Positions 23,662 to 35,200 of a DNA stretch of 64,000 nucleotides are shown here, piece after piece. Under the pieces are notes generated by a model that was not told the origin of the DNA, made no database searches, and was given only the letters and a program-made list of their open reading frames with translations. This DNA is from Notospermus geniculatus (taxonomy: Eukaryota; Nemertea; Pilidiophora; Heteronemertea; Lineidae): assembly GCA_002633025.1 (NCBI GenBank), contig NMRB01000491.1, positions 228,100-292,099 on the forward strand, written 5' to 3'. Positions within the stretch are counted from its first letter, which is position 1; each line of letters begins with the position of its first letter. The translations under genes and the position numbers were made by a program.

Positions 23662-24374
23662 GACGGAGGACCTGATGTATCGACGCCTGAAAGGGCAAGT
23701 GAACGATGCACTTTTATTACATGACATTTTACCGTGGGTGATCTTGTGATGACTATATCCCCGCAGGGACCAAATCACGGCCCCATTTTCATCATGTCGT
23801 GCTTGGCGCAAGTTTTCAAATTGCAACACCTCACTGCGAATGAAAAATATGTGCAGAATGTACATCATGTGCATAACTCAAAGTATTCTGCGCATATTTT
23901 TCATTCGCAGACTGATGTATATCAACCCTGAAGTTTTCTTTAATTTTGAGTAGGACTTGGGATCCTAGATTTCTATCGTAACGGAAGTCCGCCTGGGACC
24001 ACTGTTTCTAAATGTTGGACCTCTATTCCTAAGGAAGTGCAGTCCTAGGACTATGGTTCCTAGGAATCTTGGTCCTAGGACTACAGTTCCTAGTTGTCCA
24101 GGACCGTAGGACTTAGATTCCTAAGAGTTAGGGTCCGTAGGACTTAGAATCCTAGGAGTTAGGGTCCCGCGGACCCTACTTACTAGGACCTGGGTTACTT
24201 TCACACCTGGCCTATTGTAGCTTCAATGTGTAAACCCGCATGGGCCTTTATTGAGCATATTCAGAAAATTGGATGAAAAATTTGATCGTGTGTTTAGGCC
24301 ATTAGGTGAGCAAGCCCAGGATACACAGGAAGGCATCTTCGTCCAGGCGACTTGCAAACGATTTGCAATGTACG

Positions 24375-24745
24375 CAACCTCGTTCCCAGGGGTCGTTCGC
24401 TTTCTGACAATATGGCGGTCGCGTCACTAACCCCTGGCATCAGCTTTGGATTTAACGCACGTGATTGGTTGACGGGAAACCGTCAAATATATCCAAGAAT
24501 ATACCCAAAGAAATTTTCAAAATATTTTGGATCAAACCAGAAGGTTATCTATATCCAGGTTTGATGATTTTTTGTAAAAAGAATTTTAAAAAGCACAAGT
24601 AAGTATTTCAAATTGATTATTTTGACTCGTGCTGCCACCTATACTTAGTCCAAGATTCCTGGATTATCAACCGAAGCATTCCAGGGGTTAGTGAGCGAGT
24701 GGTCCGAGGTTGTCTGAGCGAACTATACCCCTGGGGACGAGGTTG
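24375..24745. mobile_element. 371-bp MITE with perfect 9-bp TSD
   Basis: TIR CAACCTCGTTCCCAGGGGT / ACCCCTGGGGACGAGGTTG. The flanking CAATGTACG is duplicated exactly at 24366-24374 and 24746-24754. 9-bp duplications point to a MULE-like transposase, although the terminus differs from the GTCGTCCTGGGTA family. Confidence 0.85.
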
Positions 24746-24998
24746 CAATGTACGTAGAATTCAGCGACAACAGGAACGCGTCTGTCCAGGCCCTGCGAAG
24801 AATCCGTTATGTCATCTTACTGTGGTTGGAAAATGTCAGTCTGCGATTCGTCGTCATCAGAAGGGTCGTTGTCGGTACTATCAACCTGTTAGACGCGACG
24901 GATCGTTTATCTGCGGAGAAACCTTTGTCGTGTGGGAGTTTTATCTTAGCGCGTATTCCAGCCGCGCCGTGCAATCTAACGTTGGTTTTACCCAACGT

Positions 24999-25090
24999 TA
25001 TAGAGAGGTTTCGCAAGTGCCTGGTTAGGCCCTAGGACGACGTTTATGTATTGTGTGGGTGTACTCGATAGATAAACGTTGTCGTATGGC
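24999..25090. repeat. Partial member of the GGGAG-TTCGCAA MITE family
   Basis: ATAGAGAGGTTTCGCAAGTG then CCTGGTTAGGCC matches the left arm of the hairpin element at 59478. Inverted words GACGACGTTTAT and ATAAACGTTGTC form a hairpin. The right terminus is missing. Confidence 0.55.
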
Positions 25091-25157
25091 CTAGTCCGGC
25101 TGCCAGTACATTTGGTACGGAAAGTATTATCGAAGATCAACTAACCTGAACAATTTC

Positions 25158-26590
25158 CTATTTTGAGTCCAGGTACATGATTATGGCCTCTGTTGCGGGT
25201 TGCAACTTCCCGATTAGGTGTTCGCTAGCTGTGAATAGTATGGCGTCTTCGAATTGTTCCAGCTTCACAAGTGCCTTGGTTGTCGTCGATCCAAAGATTG
25301 TAACAGTCGCCTCGAGTTCGTCGTTCTGGAGCTGAGTGAAAGTAAAATGGCCAATGTTAAAACAGTCCTTACTATACTATTGAATAAATAAAGCTGGTAG
25401 GCCTACACGTGTAGATTTTGCAGCAACGACAAGACGGCAGCACAATACAGAATTTTTATAACCGTGGCGCATTCATGTGTGCGGACAATTCATTTTCCTA
25501 CGATGGCTTTTTTGCCGTTGCCGGAAAATCGTACACCTGTACCTAGCTTTATTTTATTAAAATCCGAATGCGTGGCAACTATTTGTATCAGTTCTTGCTA
25601 TGCACATTTCCTTGCAGCAGGGCTGTAAATTACGATGTGAGTGGGCTGATGTGGGATCTTTTCGTTTGTTAATTGAAAATTGGGCTTAATGGGAGGGCGG
25701 CCTACTTACTTCAACTACGGTGTCGTACGTACATTGAAGGCATTGTTTGCCTTGGTAGTTCCCGGTTTCTACGTTACAAATTTTTATCATCTTGTTTACC
25801 AAATCGCTGTCTACGAGATTAATCTCCTCGTTCCAGAATTTTATGCTGACTACTGTTTCACCGTCACTCACGCGCATGAGCTTCCTTTTGGTGGGACGGT
25901 TAGCTGTTGATGAGGTCATTTGCAAATCGGATATCTGTAAAGATAATGGAGTTTTCTTCTAGATTTTATTGCTGGAGAACGCGTGGGTAGACAAGTTTAA
26001 AAAAGGGAGTGAAACCGACTGTTTGGGTGATGGGGTAACTCATACGCGTGACATCTGCGATCAGCCGTTTTGAAACCAAAATCCCTCCCAAAAATTGGGG
26101 CTTGTCCACTGCTGGATTAGGTCTTGCGTTTTCTTTTAAAAGTATTTAAAAAATGTACGTCGGTCACTTTCCCAATGATTGAGACCCTTCGGTTGGAGGG
26201 CATCGCAGCCATGTCTGTTATTTTTTCCACCAGCGGAGCTTGCAGAAAGTCCTTTTCTGCCTTGTCATGTACGGTGAACGGTTTCGTATCCAGAATCTGA
26301 AAAAGCGGCAGAGTAAAAAACTATGCACATGATGGGAAAGCGAGTTAATAACAGTAAATGAGACAAACACTTCATATTTTTCCGCATGTACATCGGAAGC
26401 CGTGTGAATTTCGGTGGTATGATTTGTTATCAGACTGATTTACCTCGCTGTTTTTTCCAGTCTGTTTTGCTCTTTAATGACTTGCGTTCATGAGGACGTA
26501 GTAACCCATCCTCTTGAGGGGATGATCTGAGAAGCCGTTCAAGAACATAGTGTATATCGCTGGTTCATCACCGACGAGGACTTTTACCAT
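25158..26590 (-). CDS. Four-exon gene with RPA70-like OB folds
   Basis: Exons on the minus strand: 26444-26590, 26159-26296, 25710-25934, 25158-25331, all phase 0, with acceptors TTTTTCAG, TCTTTACAG and TTTCACTCAG and donors GAG|GTAAAT, GAC|GTACAT, GAA|GTAAGT. Conceptual length is about 227 codons from ATG 26588-26590 to TAG 25158-25160. The middle part (RRVSIIGKVTD, then GETVVSIKFWNEE, then YQGKQCL) and the last exon (ATVTIFGSTTK) have the beta-barrel pattern of replication protein A single-strand-DNA-binding folds. One TAA interrupts exon 1 at codon 39 (26474-26476). A GC-AG donor at AAC|GCAAGT just before it would remove the stop in phase. Cellular gene or transposon cargo cannot be decided. 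Confidence 0.65.
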
Positions 26591-26599
26591 GGTTGTGGT

Positions 26600-27524
26600 G
26601 TTCCGTCGCAAACTAGTTCCTACCGAGCATGCGCGGCCTACTTTCGGACTGGCCGCTTATGCCGCTAGCACCAGCTGCCTCATCGCTTTCCAGCTGGCTG
26701 GAATATAGTGCGCGTACATTTGACACAGCAAATCTCGAATAAAAGTCAATAAAATCGAATCATATGAAACAATATAAAGTTATCAAACGTGGAAATGTAA
26801 GATTTGAGACGAATAAATGCTGTACATCATCAGAATAAGAAGCTTGTTCGCGGAACTTTACAGGCATGAGATGTGATAAGGCTCTCACTTTCTCACACTT
26901 TTAACCAATCAGAGGGCGTCCTTTGTTCACGTGCCTCTATTGACCAATCAGATAATTAGGTCGACGAAAAAACGTTTCATGTACGTGCCCATGAAATTGT
27001 TCAATTCCATTTGGCATGTATTGGAACTACGATCCTCCGCCGAGAAAGTAGGGACCTGGTGGCAGTGTCACTAGGTCGGAAGAATGGAGACAGGTGGCGC
27101 TGTGAGCAGTTTGGTTCCGTCGTTCGACGGAGCCAACGAGCTTGATCTTTGTGGTGTTCATTCTGAAAAGTAAAAATGGTGGTGATCGTAACTAGGTATA
27201 GCACATAGTAATCAAGTCCTTTTACAATCCTTAACTGTGTGGGAAATGATCATGACCTGAATGTCCTCCACCAGCAAACTAACCTAGCAAGGTTTTACGA
27301 ATATGGGGCCTGGTAATCGAATATTTCCTGCCATTTTATTTCAAATGGTTGAAAGCTGGAAGTACACCAGGCGTTAACGCCTCCATACACTGAATGACAA
27401 AGGTCTATTTGTGTCATGTTCCCAAAAAAGTCATGTAGTGTGTATTCAATTGCGACTCTTATGACTCAGTCTCACAATGTCTTTTTTTTGGATATTTGTA
27501 GGCCGTCAGCCACGAAAGTCAATA
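26600..27524. other. No gene seen
   Basis: 5' flank of the OB-fold gene followed by non-coding sequence. One minus ORF (27001-27204) has no recognisable feature. Confidence 0.35.
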
Positions 27525-28089
27525 GACAGATTGCCAAAGTCGGCCATGTTGGACCAAAAGGCAATAACAAGCACTGAATGTACAGTGAATGTACACCATT
27601 ATATACAGCATGTTTTAAAACCTGCAATTTACACAAAACTTTCATGAAAAGTTACAAAATGAACACCTCCTCAGCAGTGCTACATGTGTTATGAACCGTG
27701 TCCAGGCCTAAATGTTTGCAGATATTTCCCACAAAAAGTTTTTAAAGACTTTTCTTATGCCTTTTTTATGCCAAACCTCGGATCCAGGTGTGTTGGTCCT
27801 ATCCCACAGTGTGGTATCATGATGATTCACAAACCTGGACCCAAGGTTGGTTAAGCAACAAAAGTCTGTTTTTTCTTTTCTGAATTACTATTTTACCAAA
27901 AGTAAGCCAAGGCTCAGTGCATATTAATGTATTATTACTGATGGTTATGTTGTCTGAGACATTTTCATGGCAAACTTTTATGTTTTTGCACATTTTAAAA
28001 CGTGCTGTACATCAATGGTATATATTCACTGTACATTCAGTGTTTGTTATTGCCTTTTGGTCCAACATGGCCGACTTTGGCAATCTGTC
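27525..28089. mobile_element. TA-flanked TIR element, 565 bp
   Basis: Arms of about 110 bp: GACAGATTGCCAAAGTCGGC at 27525 and its inverse ending GCAATCTGTC at 28089, flanked by TA on both sides. The arms also share TGTACAGTGAATGTACA. No ORF of note. Confidence 0.75.
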
Positions 28090-28116
28090 TATAGGCGTGT
28101 AGGTAATTGTCGACTA

Positions 28117-28248
28117 ATAGGGAGTTTTCGCAAAGCCCCCGAAACGCCAACGCGAACGCCAAATCCATTGTTCGATGCCACGAACAGAGCACCGAACAAA
28201 AGGATAGACGTTCGCGTTGGCGTTTCGGGGGCTTTGCGAAAACTCTAT
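28117..28248. mobile_element. Hairpin MITE of the GGGAG-TTCGCAA family
   Basis: Near-perfect 40-bp arms beginning ATAGGGAGTTTTCGCAAAGC with inverted CGCCAACGCGAACG and a 40-bp loop. The terminus GGGAGNTTTCGCAA recurs at 24999, 40261, 54021 and 59478 with unrelated interiors. Confidence 0.75.
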
Positions 28249-28418
28249 ATTGTTGCGGTATTTCAGCCAGCTGCGACAAGTTGGAACACGGGAGTGATCA
28301 GTTACAAAGGCCTTTGAGTGTGTAGTTAGGTAATGACATTTGTGGGCATGTATATAAATGTCGCAAGCTGTGGACTCCTGTATTGAACTTGTTCAATATT
28401 TTGGAGACAGTCGCGAGG

Positions 28419-30449
28419 ATGGCCACCTGGGATTTTGACAAGACCACCAAGTTTTGTGAGCTTTGGGCTGAACGAGAAAGCCTTTTTAATATCAAGTCGC
28501 AGGTTTATCATAACAGGAATCAGAAGAAGAAGGACACCGATGAAATTGCGGCTGCATTGAAGATTACAGGTAAGTTTCATTGGTGAAATGAATCCCTCAT
28601 CCCTCAAATGATAATCATCGAGTCACAAGGTTTTAAAATCTATTTCCCCTCCCGGGAAAATTTATTTCAGTTGGTGGTTATCGCCTTGGTTTGCAGCTTT
28701 CTTCCCATGGAAATATACCAACGGCGTTGGATTGTTACTGCGTAGGGGAATTTGCTACGATCCTTGCTCCATTTGAATTTGGATTGCGAGCGATTGAGTA
28801 TGTAGCTTGTCTGATGTTGGATGAGAAAAACGTTACTTTTTTGTAACTAGGTTACATGTGCATGGGAGCGAAAAAAATAACAAGACGAAAAACATCATAC
28901 AAATCTTGGTTTACTGTCATTTGACTTTACCTTTACAGCAGATGATGTTTCAAAGAAAATCAAAAATATGCGGTCCCAATACTCCCGGGAGGTCGTGAAG
29001 CAAAAGAAAAGCGGAAGCGAAGGAGGAAAGAAAGTTTGGCTCTACCTTCCAAAGCTTTCATTCCTGAAGGATAATGTCACACCACGACCAAGTACATCCA
29101 GCATGGAGGTAAGTTACAGTCAACGCAGCTTTTAAGGTAGCAACACCCGGTATAAAATATCTTAAGTGAAACACCCCTTAATCTATTGTACCAAACAAAA
29201 GATTAAGGGAAAATTTCCACCCAAGATATTTTATGCATTTGGGCCCTCGTATTAGTGCTGAAGTTCCTTTCAAAGGCAACAAATTATATCATGTCATATT
29301 GCCATGGTACCATGCCCTCCGCGGAACTGAAGTAAATACAGAATTCATCACGGCATGATTTTGCAGAACGTGGGTGATTTCCAAGGTTCCGACCAGGTTC
29401 GAGTTGTAGCATTCCTTGGGGTTCCTTGTCTTTTCTCCATTCACCATCCATAATCTTGTGGGTTTCGTCATCCTTCCTGTCCAACAGACCAGCTGGGGAG
29501 TACAAAGATCTATCACTGGTCTGGTTTCGAAGGTAATTGTGCAAACAGCAGCAGGTCATTACGATGGTCTGTACTTTATCTGGTTCAAGATCAAATGGTG
29601 TCATGAAAACCCGAAACCTGTTAGCCAAGATGCCAAAGGCGTTCTCTGAAATCCTCCTACCTCTGCTTAAGCGGTTGTAGTTGAAGATTTGTTCTGCTAC
29701 TGTCGGGTTTCGATGAGCATATGGCTTCATGATATTCTCTGTGAGAGGAAAAGCATCATCCCCGACAATCACATATGGCTGGGCCTGGTTTCTCCCGCTT
29801 AAAGGTTCTGGTTCAGGGATATTCAACGCCTTCGCTAGCAGTGCTTTGCCAAACCGCGAGTGCTTCAGTACGCCACCGTCTGAAATACGCCCATTCGTGC
29901 CGACGTCAACCACGAGAAAGTGTTAGTTAGCATCAACTAATGCGAGAAGTACTATGCTGAACGTTTGCTTGTAGTTGAAGAATTCGGATCCCGAATGCTT
30001 CGGCGGGCGGATAACAATATGTTTGCCGTCCAAAGCACCCAAACAATGGGGGAAGTTCCATCTAGCCTCGAATTCGGACGCTACTTGCTTCCAATCATTT
30101 TTTGTGTTCGGTAACTGGGAAAAAAACTTCATTTTTCAGACAGGGGAAAAAGACTCAACAGCTGCTATGAACGAGGAACAACCAAGTGACAAGGATCATG
30201 ATGATAATGAAGACGAGGGTGAAAAAGGGCCTGTTCATGCCTCCGACGGATGAGATGGTCATTACTGCAGGACCTTCTACGAAGAGACCCACAAAACAGC
30301 ACTGTCCGAAGCTGACGAAGAAAGAAAAGAGAGAAGCAAAAGAAGATATCATTATGGATAAAGCTCTACAATGTCTTGGAAATCTCAAGGAGCCAAACCC
30401 AGAGGATGATTGTGACATATTTGGAAAACATGTACACTGTAAAAAATAA
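28419..30449 (+). CDS. MADF-BESS-like DNA-binding protein, three exons
   Basis: Exon 1 28419-28569 ([23 protein letters not shown]), donor CAG|GTAAGT. Exon 2 28939-29108, acceptor CTTTACAG, joins in phase to give [20 protein letters not shown], the MADF (Myb/SANT-like) core ending in the family's [10 protein letters not shown]. Donor GAG|GTAAGT. Exon 3 from 30140 (acceptor CATTTTTCAG) is acidic and, after a one-base frame change in GAAAAAGGG near 30229, reaches [10 protein letters not shown], resembling the BESS motif, with stop at 30449. MADF-BESS proteins are sequence-specific binders found both as cellular regulators and as Harbinger partners. The second intron contains an antisense transposase exon. 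Intact apart from the homopolymer shift. Confidence 0.75.
29284..30114 (-). pseudogene. PIF/Harbinger transposase exon antisense inside MADF intron 2
   Basis: Acceptor TTTTTTCCCAG precedes the exon at 30114. It then reads [33 protein letters not shown] (Asp 1), [11 protein letters not shown], a TAA at 29923-29925, [10 protein letters not shown] (Asp 2), [20 protein letters not shown] (Glu) and [11 protein letters not shown], stop at 29284. All three catalytic acidic residues are present, with a single in-frame stop. The upstream exon(s) were not found. The exon fits wholly between MADF exons 2 and 3, and its acceptor is 25 bp from the oppositely oriented MADF exon 3 acceptor. Confidence 0.8.
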
Positions 30450-31589
30450 GTGTTTAACATCTAAACATGAAACTAAACAAATATTTGTAAGACTTTGTAA
30501 ACATCTAGACATGTTTAGTTCAGGTCCGATAAACACATTGATGTATTTAGTTGAGTGTTTTGAGATTAAATATCCTTTGAGGTTTAATAAATTTTATTAT
30601 TTCCAAAAGAGCTAAATTACATATGTAAACAATTCTCCAGGGCTGAGGCTGAAGAAGCATTAGTAGCCCTGGAGGATAGATCTACAATAAATTTACAGTC
30701 TTTTTGGCGGGAGATACATACTGCTAACAAAAATATATATATGTATGGTGAGATTATAGATGATACGATTAATGAGCAAAGGAGAAAGAGAGAGAGAGAG
30801 AAAACAAACACAAAAAAGAAATAATAATAAAATAAAAATATAGGGAAATTCGGAGGCGTGGTAGATGACAGGTTGCAGTGAAAGCTGGGTGATTATTCTT
30901 CATAGCTTGAATGATTGAAAGGGGGAGATTACATTCAGTTAGATGAGATGCTTGATTTCACAAAGGAACAATCGTACTCTTTCAATGACTTTATTATTTG
31001 TTGCATGAGACAAATCTTTGTTACCATGGGTCAAAATTTGCAACCTGTCATCCAGCCGCCTGTAATTGTTGTAGACAGTAAGGAATAATGGCAGCTCACC
31101 AAGGTCACACCTTGTTCTATTCAAAAGAATTTCAGATTGACGACTCATATTCATTTTGGTTGTGACTAAGCGATCCTTTTTTCCAATTAAAAAAGTTCTA
31201 ATTTTATATTAAAATGAGTTTCTAGAATAACAGGATTGAATGTCAGAAGGTAAGGAACACCACTGCTTGATTGATCTGGTAACTGTGGACTTAGCAAACC
31301 GAGATGACATTGTACGCGGGAGAACGTAGGGTCTAGGATTTCTCAAACGGTTATCTCTATTGGGGTTTCTGTATTGAAGAAAATTGTCTAGTACGTATGA
31401 TGGAAGTAGGCCATGTTCAGCGTCATACATCAGTACATAGCATTTTTCACTTCTTCGAACTTCAAGTGAAGCCCAACCTAAACATTTATAAACCTTCATG
31501 CGATTACTACCCCAAATGCATCCACTCACTAAAAGAGCGGCCCGATAGTGGATCTGATCTAATTTGGAGAGTAAGCTACAATTTGCAGA

Positions 31590-31977
31590 GGCAAACAGGA
31601 TCGACCCATATTCCAGGTGAGGTAAAATAAACGATAAATATAATCTCTCCAGGTGTTTTGATTGCAGTTTCCCCTGTAAAGTTTTCAAAGGATTTAAAAG
31701 GTTATTGCATCTAGTAATTATTTCGGTAAGATGATCATAAAGTTAAAGTTTGGGTTTATAGTCTGATATCAACAACGGTAGAGGTGTCATCCGACTTCAC
31801 ACTTTAACCCCAGTCTATCCTGAAACCTAAGGCAAACAGGATCGACCCATATTCCAGGTGAGGTAAAATAAACGATAAATATAATCTCTCCAGGTGTTTT
31901 GATTGCAGTTTCCCCTGTAAAATTTCAAAGGGTTTAAAAGGTTATTGCATCTAGTAATTATTTCGGTAAAATGATCA
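31590..31977. repeat. 148-bp direct duplication inside LINE ORF2
   Basis: 31590-31737 and 31831-31977 are nearly identical (both start GGCAAACAGGATCGACCC), separated by 93 bp of sequence absent elsewhere in the ORF. The duplication splits the reverse-transcriptase tail from the C-terminal domain. Confidence 0.85.
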
Positions 31978-33993
31978 TCGAAGGTCAATTTAGCATCCAG
32001 GATTACACCAAGATGTTTATGTGACTGGCCCCGTGGAAGGGGACTGTTGTTCAAATTTAAAACAGAAAAATTCCTAACAGCTCGATTAATAGGGTGAAAA
32101 ATTACCTCTTTACATTTCTCCGCTTTAAATACAAGTTTCCACTGATTGGACCAACTGGATAATCTAGCTAAGTCTTCTTGTAATAGTGTGGTAGATACCA
32201 GTGTATCTTGGTTGAAACTAACAGGTAGAAATAGAGAACAATCATCAGCATAGATGTACAGGCGGCAATTTTGGACCTGATCACTTAAGTCATTAACATA
32301 AATTAGAAACATCAGGGGGCCCAAAATTGACCCCTGGGGAACACCTGAGTTAATGGCACCTGGATGTGACGACGCGGACAGGGTATTGTTGACCCTTACT
32401 TTAACACTACGATCCTGAAGATATGATTCGAGGAGATTTAGAAGTCTCCCTCTGATACCGTAACTAAATAGTTTTTTAAGCAGCAAGTAGTGAGGTACAG
32501 CATCAAAAGCACCAGAGATATCTAAAAAGACACCTCTGGTAATTTTACGAGAATCATTGTTTGATAATAAGTAATGGACAATATCAATGAGTTGCTTTTG
32601 TGTGTCATGTCCGGGTAAAAATCCTGATTGCCTCTCAAAAAGCAGCCTATTCTCCAAAACATGGCATAGAATGACCTCATACACGGTTTTCTCAAATAAT
32701 TTAGAGAGTGAATTCAACAGGGTCACAGGTCTGTAATTTCCAATAGATAGCTTTGAACCCTTGTTTTTAAAAATAGGAATTACAATTCCCAACTTCCAAG
32801 CTGCAGGGAACTTTCCAGTGGATAAAAATAGATTAAATAACCTACTCAAAGGTGCATCTAAGGAATGTGACACAAGTTTCAGCAGTTTGTTTGAAATACC
32901 ATCTTCACCCGCTGCCTTAGATACATCAAGGTCAACGATAAGTTTCCGTACCTGTTCACTTGAAACAATCACATCATTTATAAAGACATCTGTTCTATTA
33001 GGAAATTCTGGGATTAGAGACTCATCATAGTCATGATGGAATCTACATAAGAAGTGATCAAGAAACCGCTGAGTCTTGGTGGCATCAGAGTCATACACTC
33101 CATCAGGGGTAGAAATGGTTGGGATGCTGTTATTAACCTGTTTTCCAAGCAATTGTTTCAAGATATGCCAATAATTTTTTGACCCTGATGAATGATCGCT
33201 AAGTGATTTACAAATATTTTCTTGAAAGTGATTTTTTGCCCCTGAAACTAGGTCACGAACGTGGATTGCTGATTCCTTAAAATTGAGAACATTAGCATGA
33301 GTGTTTGACTTCAACATTTTCCTGTACAGCTTGTCCCGTTTATTCATTGCGTTTTTTATTCTTGGATTAAACCATGGCATGTCCTTTCGCCTGATAATTC
33401 TGTCACTGTGCGGAATATCATCTTCAAATATAGATTTTAGAGCATTTACAAAATAATAACAAACTGTATCAACATTGTTGGATTCAAAAACTGAGTCCCA
33501 GTCATAATTACTTACAGCAGAATTCAAACGATTGTGATTAACCTGTGATAGTTTCCAAACTCTTTTAACAGAGTTCTCTGACGCATATGAACACTTAAAA
33601 TCCAAACAAACTGCAGTAACAGAGTGATCAGATAGAGAGAATGGAGCATCTACACTAGAGCTTAGCACGTGGCCGAATACAGTAGTTCCCCGTATACCCC
33701 GCCGTGACCAAAACCCGATCAGAAAACTTTCTAAGTCCAACGGCGATGTCAATTCATACCCGAACAATAGCCATGATCACCAAGCCTAGTGGACGCACCG
33801 ATGTATTACTTGTGGTAAACCGAGGGGCACGCTTAGGGTTGGTTCATACTCCGTCCGGATTTTACGGCAGCTATATGATCAATTTCAATGTGTGTGCACA
33901 TTCACGCCTGGGAAACCTGCGATCAGTTTCATGCGTTACTCCCAGAGCGGGCGGATTGCGGTCGACTATGGCTGGGCCTTTACATTAGCAGTG

Positions 33994-34222
33994 GTTACAT
34001 TACATAGAAATCCCCGGGTTTTTTGACACCCGGGTCTAGCTCGGCTCTGAAAAATCCCTCCTGAGGCACGGTGCCCAACAACACTACTCGAATTTTGTGA
34101 CGGGGACCTAAATTAAGCCCTCCAAAACCCGTTCGAGCTCGCAGGGGATTATTACACCACGTGTTTAACAGGTGTGGACAGAAAAAACCCGTGTTCGACA
34201 CGGGTTTTCTATGTAGTGTAAC
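33994..34222. mobile_element. MITE inside LINE endonuclease
   Basis: TIR GTTACATTACATAGAAA / TTTTCTATGTAGTGTAAC with inner inverted CCCGGGT and ACCCGTGT blocks. It interrupts the endonuclease frame after VTIALVTL. TSD not resolved because adjacent sequence to 33770 is also foreign-looking. Confidence 0.65.
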
Positions 34223-34561
34223 AAGGGCTATTGTTACATCATCTTGTTGGTTCTCCAAACTGAACGATTTTGTGCATGAGCATGACCATATCTGAGTTGC
34301 TAGACTATTGGGTTTAAAAGTAGATTGGTCGAGTTTATGAAAACCCTCAATATCAAAGTCAGATAAGTTTAAATTAGAACCAGTCTCACACAAACAGGCA
34401 ACATCAATGTTGTCAGTAATAAGTCTTAATTTCAGATCTGAAAACCTCTGACCATTTTCTGCAGCTAAACTATTCACATTAGTATAGATGACCCTCAGGT
34501 CCCCAACAGGCCCAGGGTTAGTGTGGATGTCACCACACTGGAGTAGTAACTGGTGGATCAC

Positions 34562-34913
34562 AACTGGGGTTGATGATCATCAAAATTAGAATTGGCAAGC
34601 CTGGAGTTGCCAGTAGAATTGAGCTAGACACAGCCAAGATATACAACATACACGAGGGTGATGAACTAAATACAAAAACATCTAAGGTCACTCTAACAAC
34701 CGCCATAAATAACAAGACCAAGGACCACTGTGTAAGTATGATACTACAGAAATAAATAACACCCAAAACATACAATGGGCAAAAGTTAACCAAGAGCAGC
34801 AGTGTGGAGATAATTATTAAGAGGATTAAGAAATACCAGCTTGGGCAAAAGCCAAATTGACCGTCAGAGACCCTGGACACAGAACTATGGGCCGAATTCA
34901 TAAAAACTAGCAT
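34562..34913 (-). CDS. Hydrophobic leader ORF before LINE ORF2
   Basis: A minus ORF ending at 34530 (after 34913) is strongly hydrophobic (LILLIIISTLLLLVNFCPLY, LAVSSSILLATPGLPILILM), with about three potential membrane segments. It ends in another frame only 30 bp into ORF2, whose first residues contain a 2A-like motif. One frameshift would fuse them. Could be a signal-like N terminus of ORF2 or fortuitous. Confidence 0.35.
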
Positions 34914-35200
34914 TTGCTTTTTCTGGGCTTTTTCTTGAAGAGGTATTTATAAAATTTCGCTTTTGCTTCATAGAACAAGCAACTCCCTATAAGAATTAGC
35001 AAAAGCTTTGTCTTGCGAGCATTAGCTTCATCAGATAGAAAATTTTGCTTGGCTTTATAAGAAAAGGTCATTAGGTTAAGCAATTGATTATGAATATGTT
35101 TGTGAGCAAAATCTTTGGCTTGTGCTTCTCCTTTACAAGCAAAAGCTTGGCCTTGGGGTTTTGGCTTGTAAGCTTTTGCTATGTTTTATAAATTCGGCCC
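34889..35200. mobile_element. MITE in LINE spacer, TIR GGGCCGAATT
   Basis: GGGCCGAATTCATAAAA at 34889 and TTTTATAAATTCGGCCC ending 35200 are inverse. The interior is full of AAGCAAAAGC / GCTTTTGCTT words. TSD unclear. Confidence 0.65.

Larger units (their letters stand above)
22938..24301. mobile_element. 1.36-kb TIR element with TTA target duplication
   Basis: Termini TGGCCAATACACACGATC and GATCGTGTGTTTAGGCCA are near-perfect inverses extending about 38 bp. TTA flanks both sides (22935-22937, 24302-24304), a PIF/Harbinger-type duplication. A second inner pair, GGTGTGAAAG / CTTTCACACC, lies at 22991 and 24199. The interior is dominated by GGTCC/GGACC and TTCCTAGGAA words. No transposase. Confidence 0.75.
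31209..34561 (-). pseudogene. LINE ORF2: endonuclease, reverse transcriptase, C-terminal domain
   Basis: Reading from 34561: LLLQCGDIHTNPGP at the N terminus, then the start of an APE-type endonuclease (VIYTNVNSLAAENGQRFSDL). This is interrupted by a MITE at 33994-34222 and unplaced sequence to about 33770. The long frame 33767-31827 carries the endonuclease end (SLSDHSVTAVCLDF) and the reverse transcriptase: YRPVTLLNSLSKLFEK, DISGAFDAVPHYLL, SGVPQGSILGPLMFLIYVND and the active-site YADD. A duplication cuts the frame, which resumes at 31688 (LERLYLSFILPHLEYGS) and ends at 31209. Domain order is that of CR1/L2-type LINEs. It would nick target DNA and prime cDNA synthesis; not competent now. 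Confidence 0.85.

Noticed and set aside
23456-23749. 97-codon ORF with repeated peptide
   Set aside because: It is simply the translation of the 31-bp minisatellite and changes frame with each unit.
34000-34200. Extended C-terminal part of the 188-codon LINE frame
   Set aside because: This portion is translation of the inserted MITE, not endonuclease.
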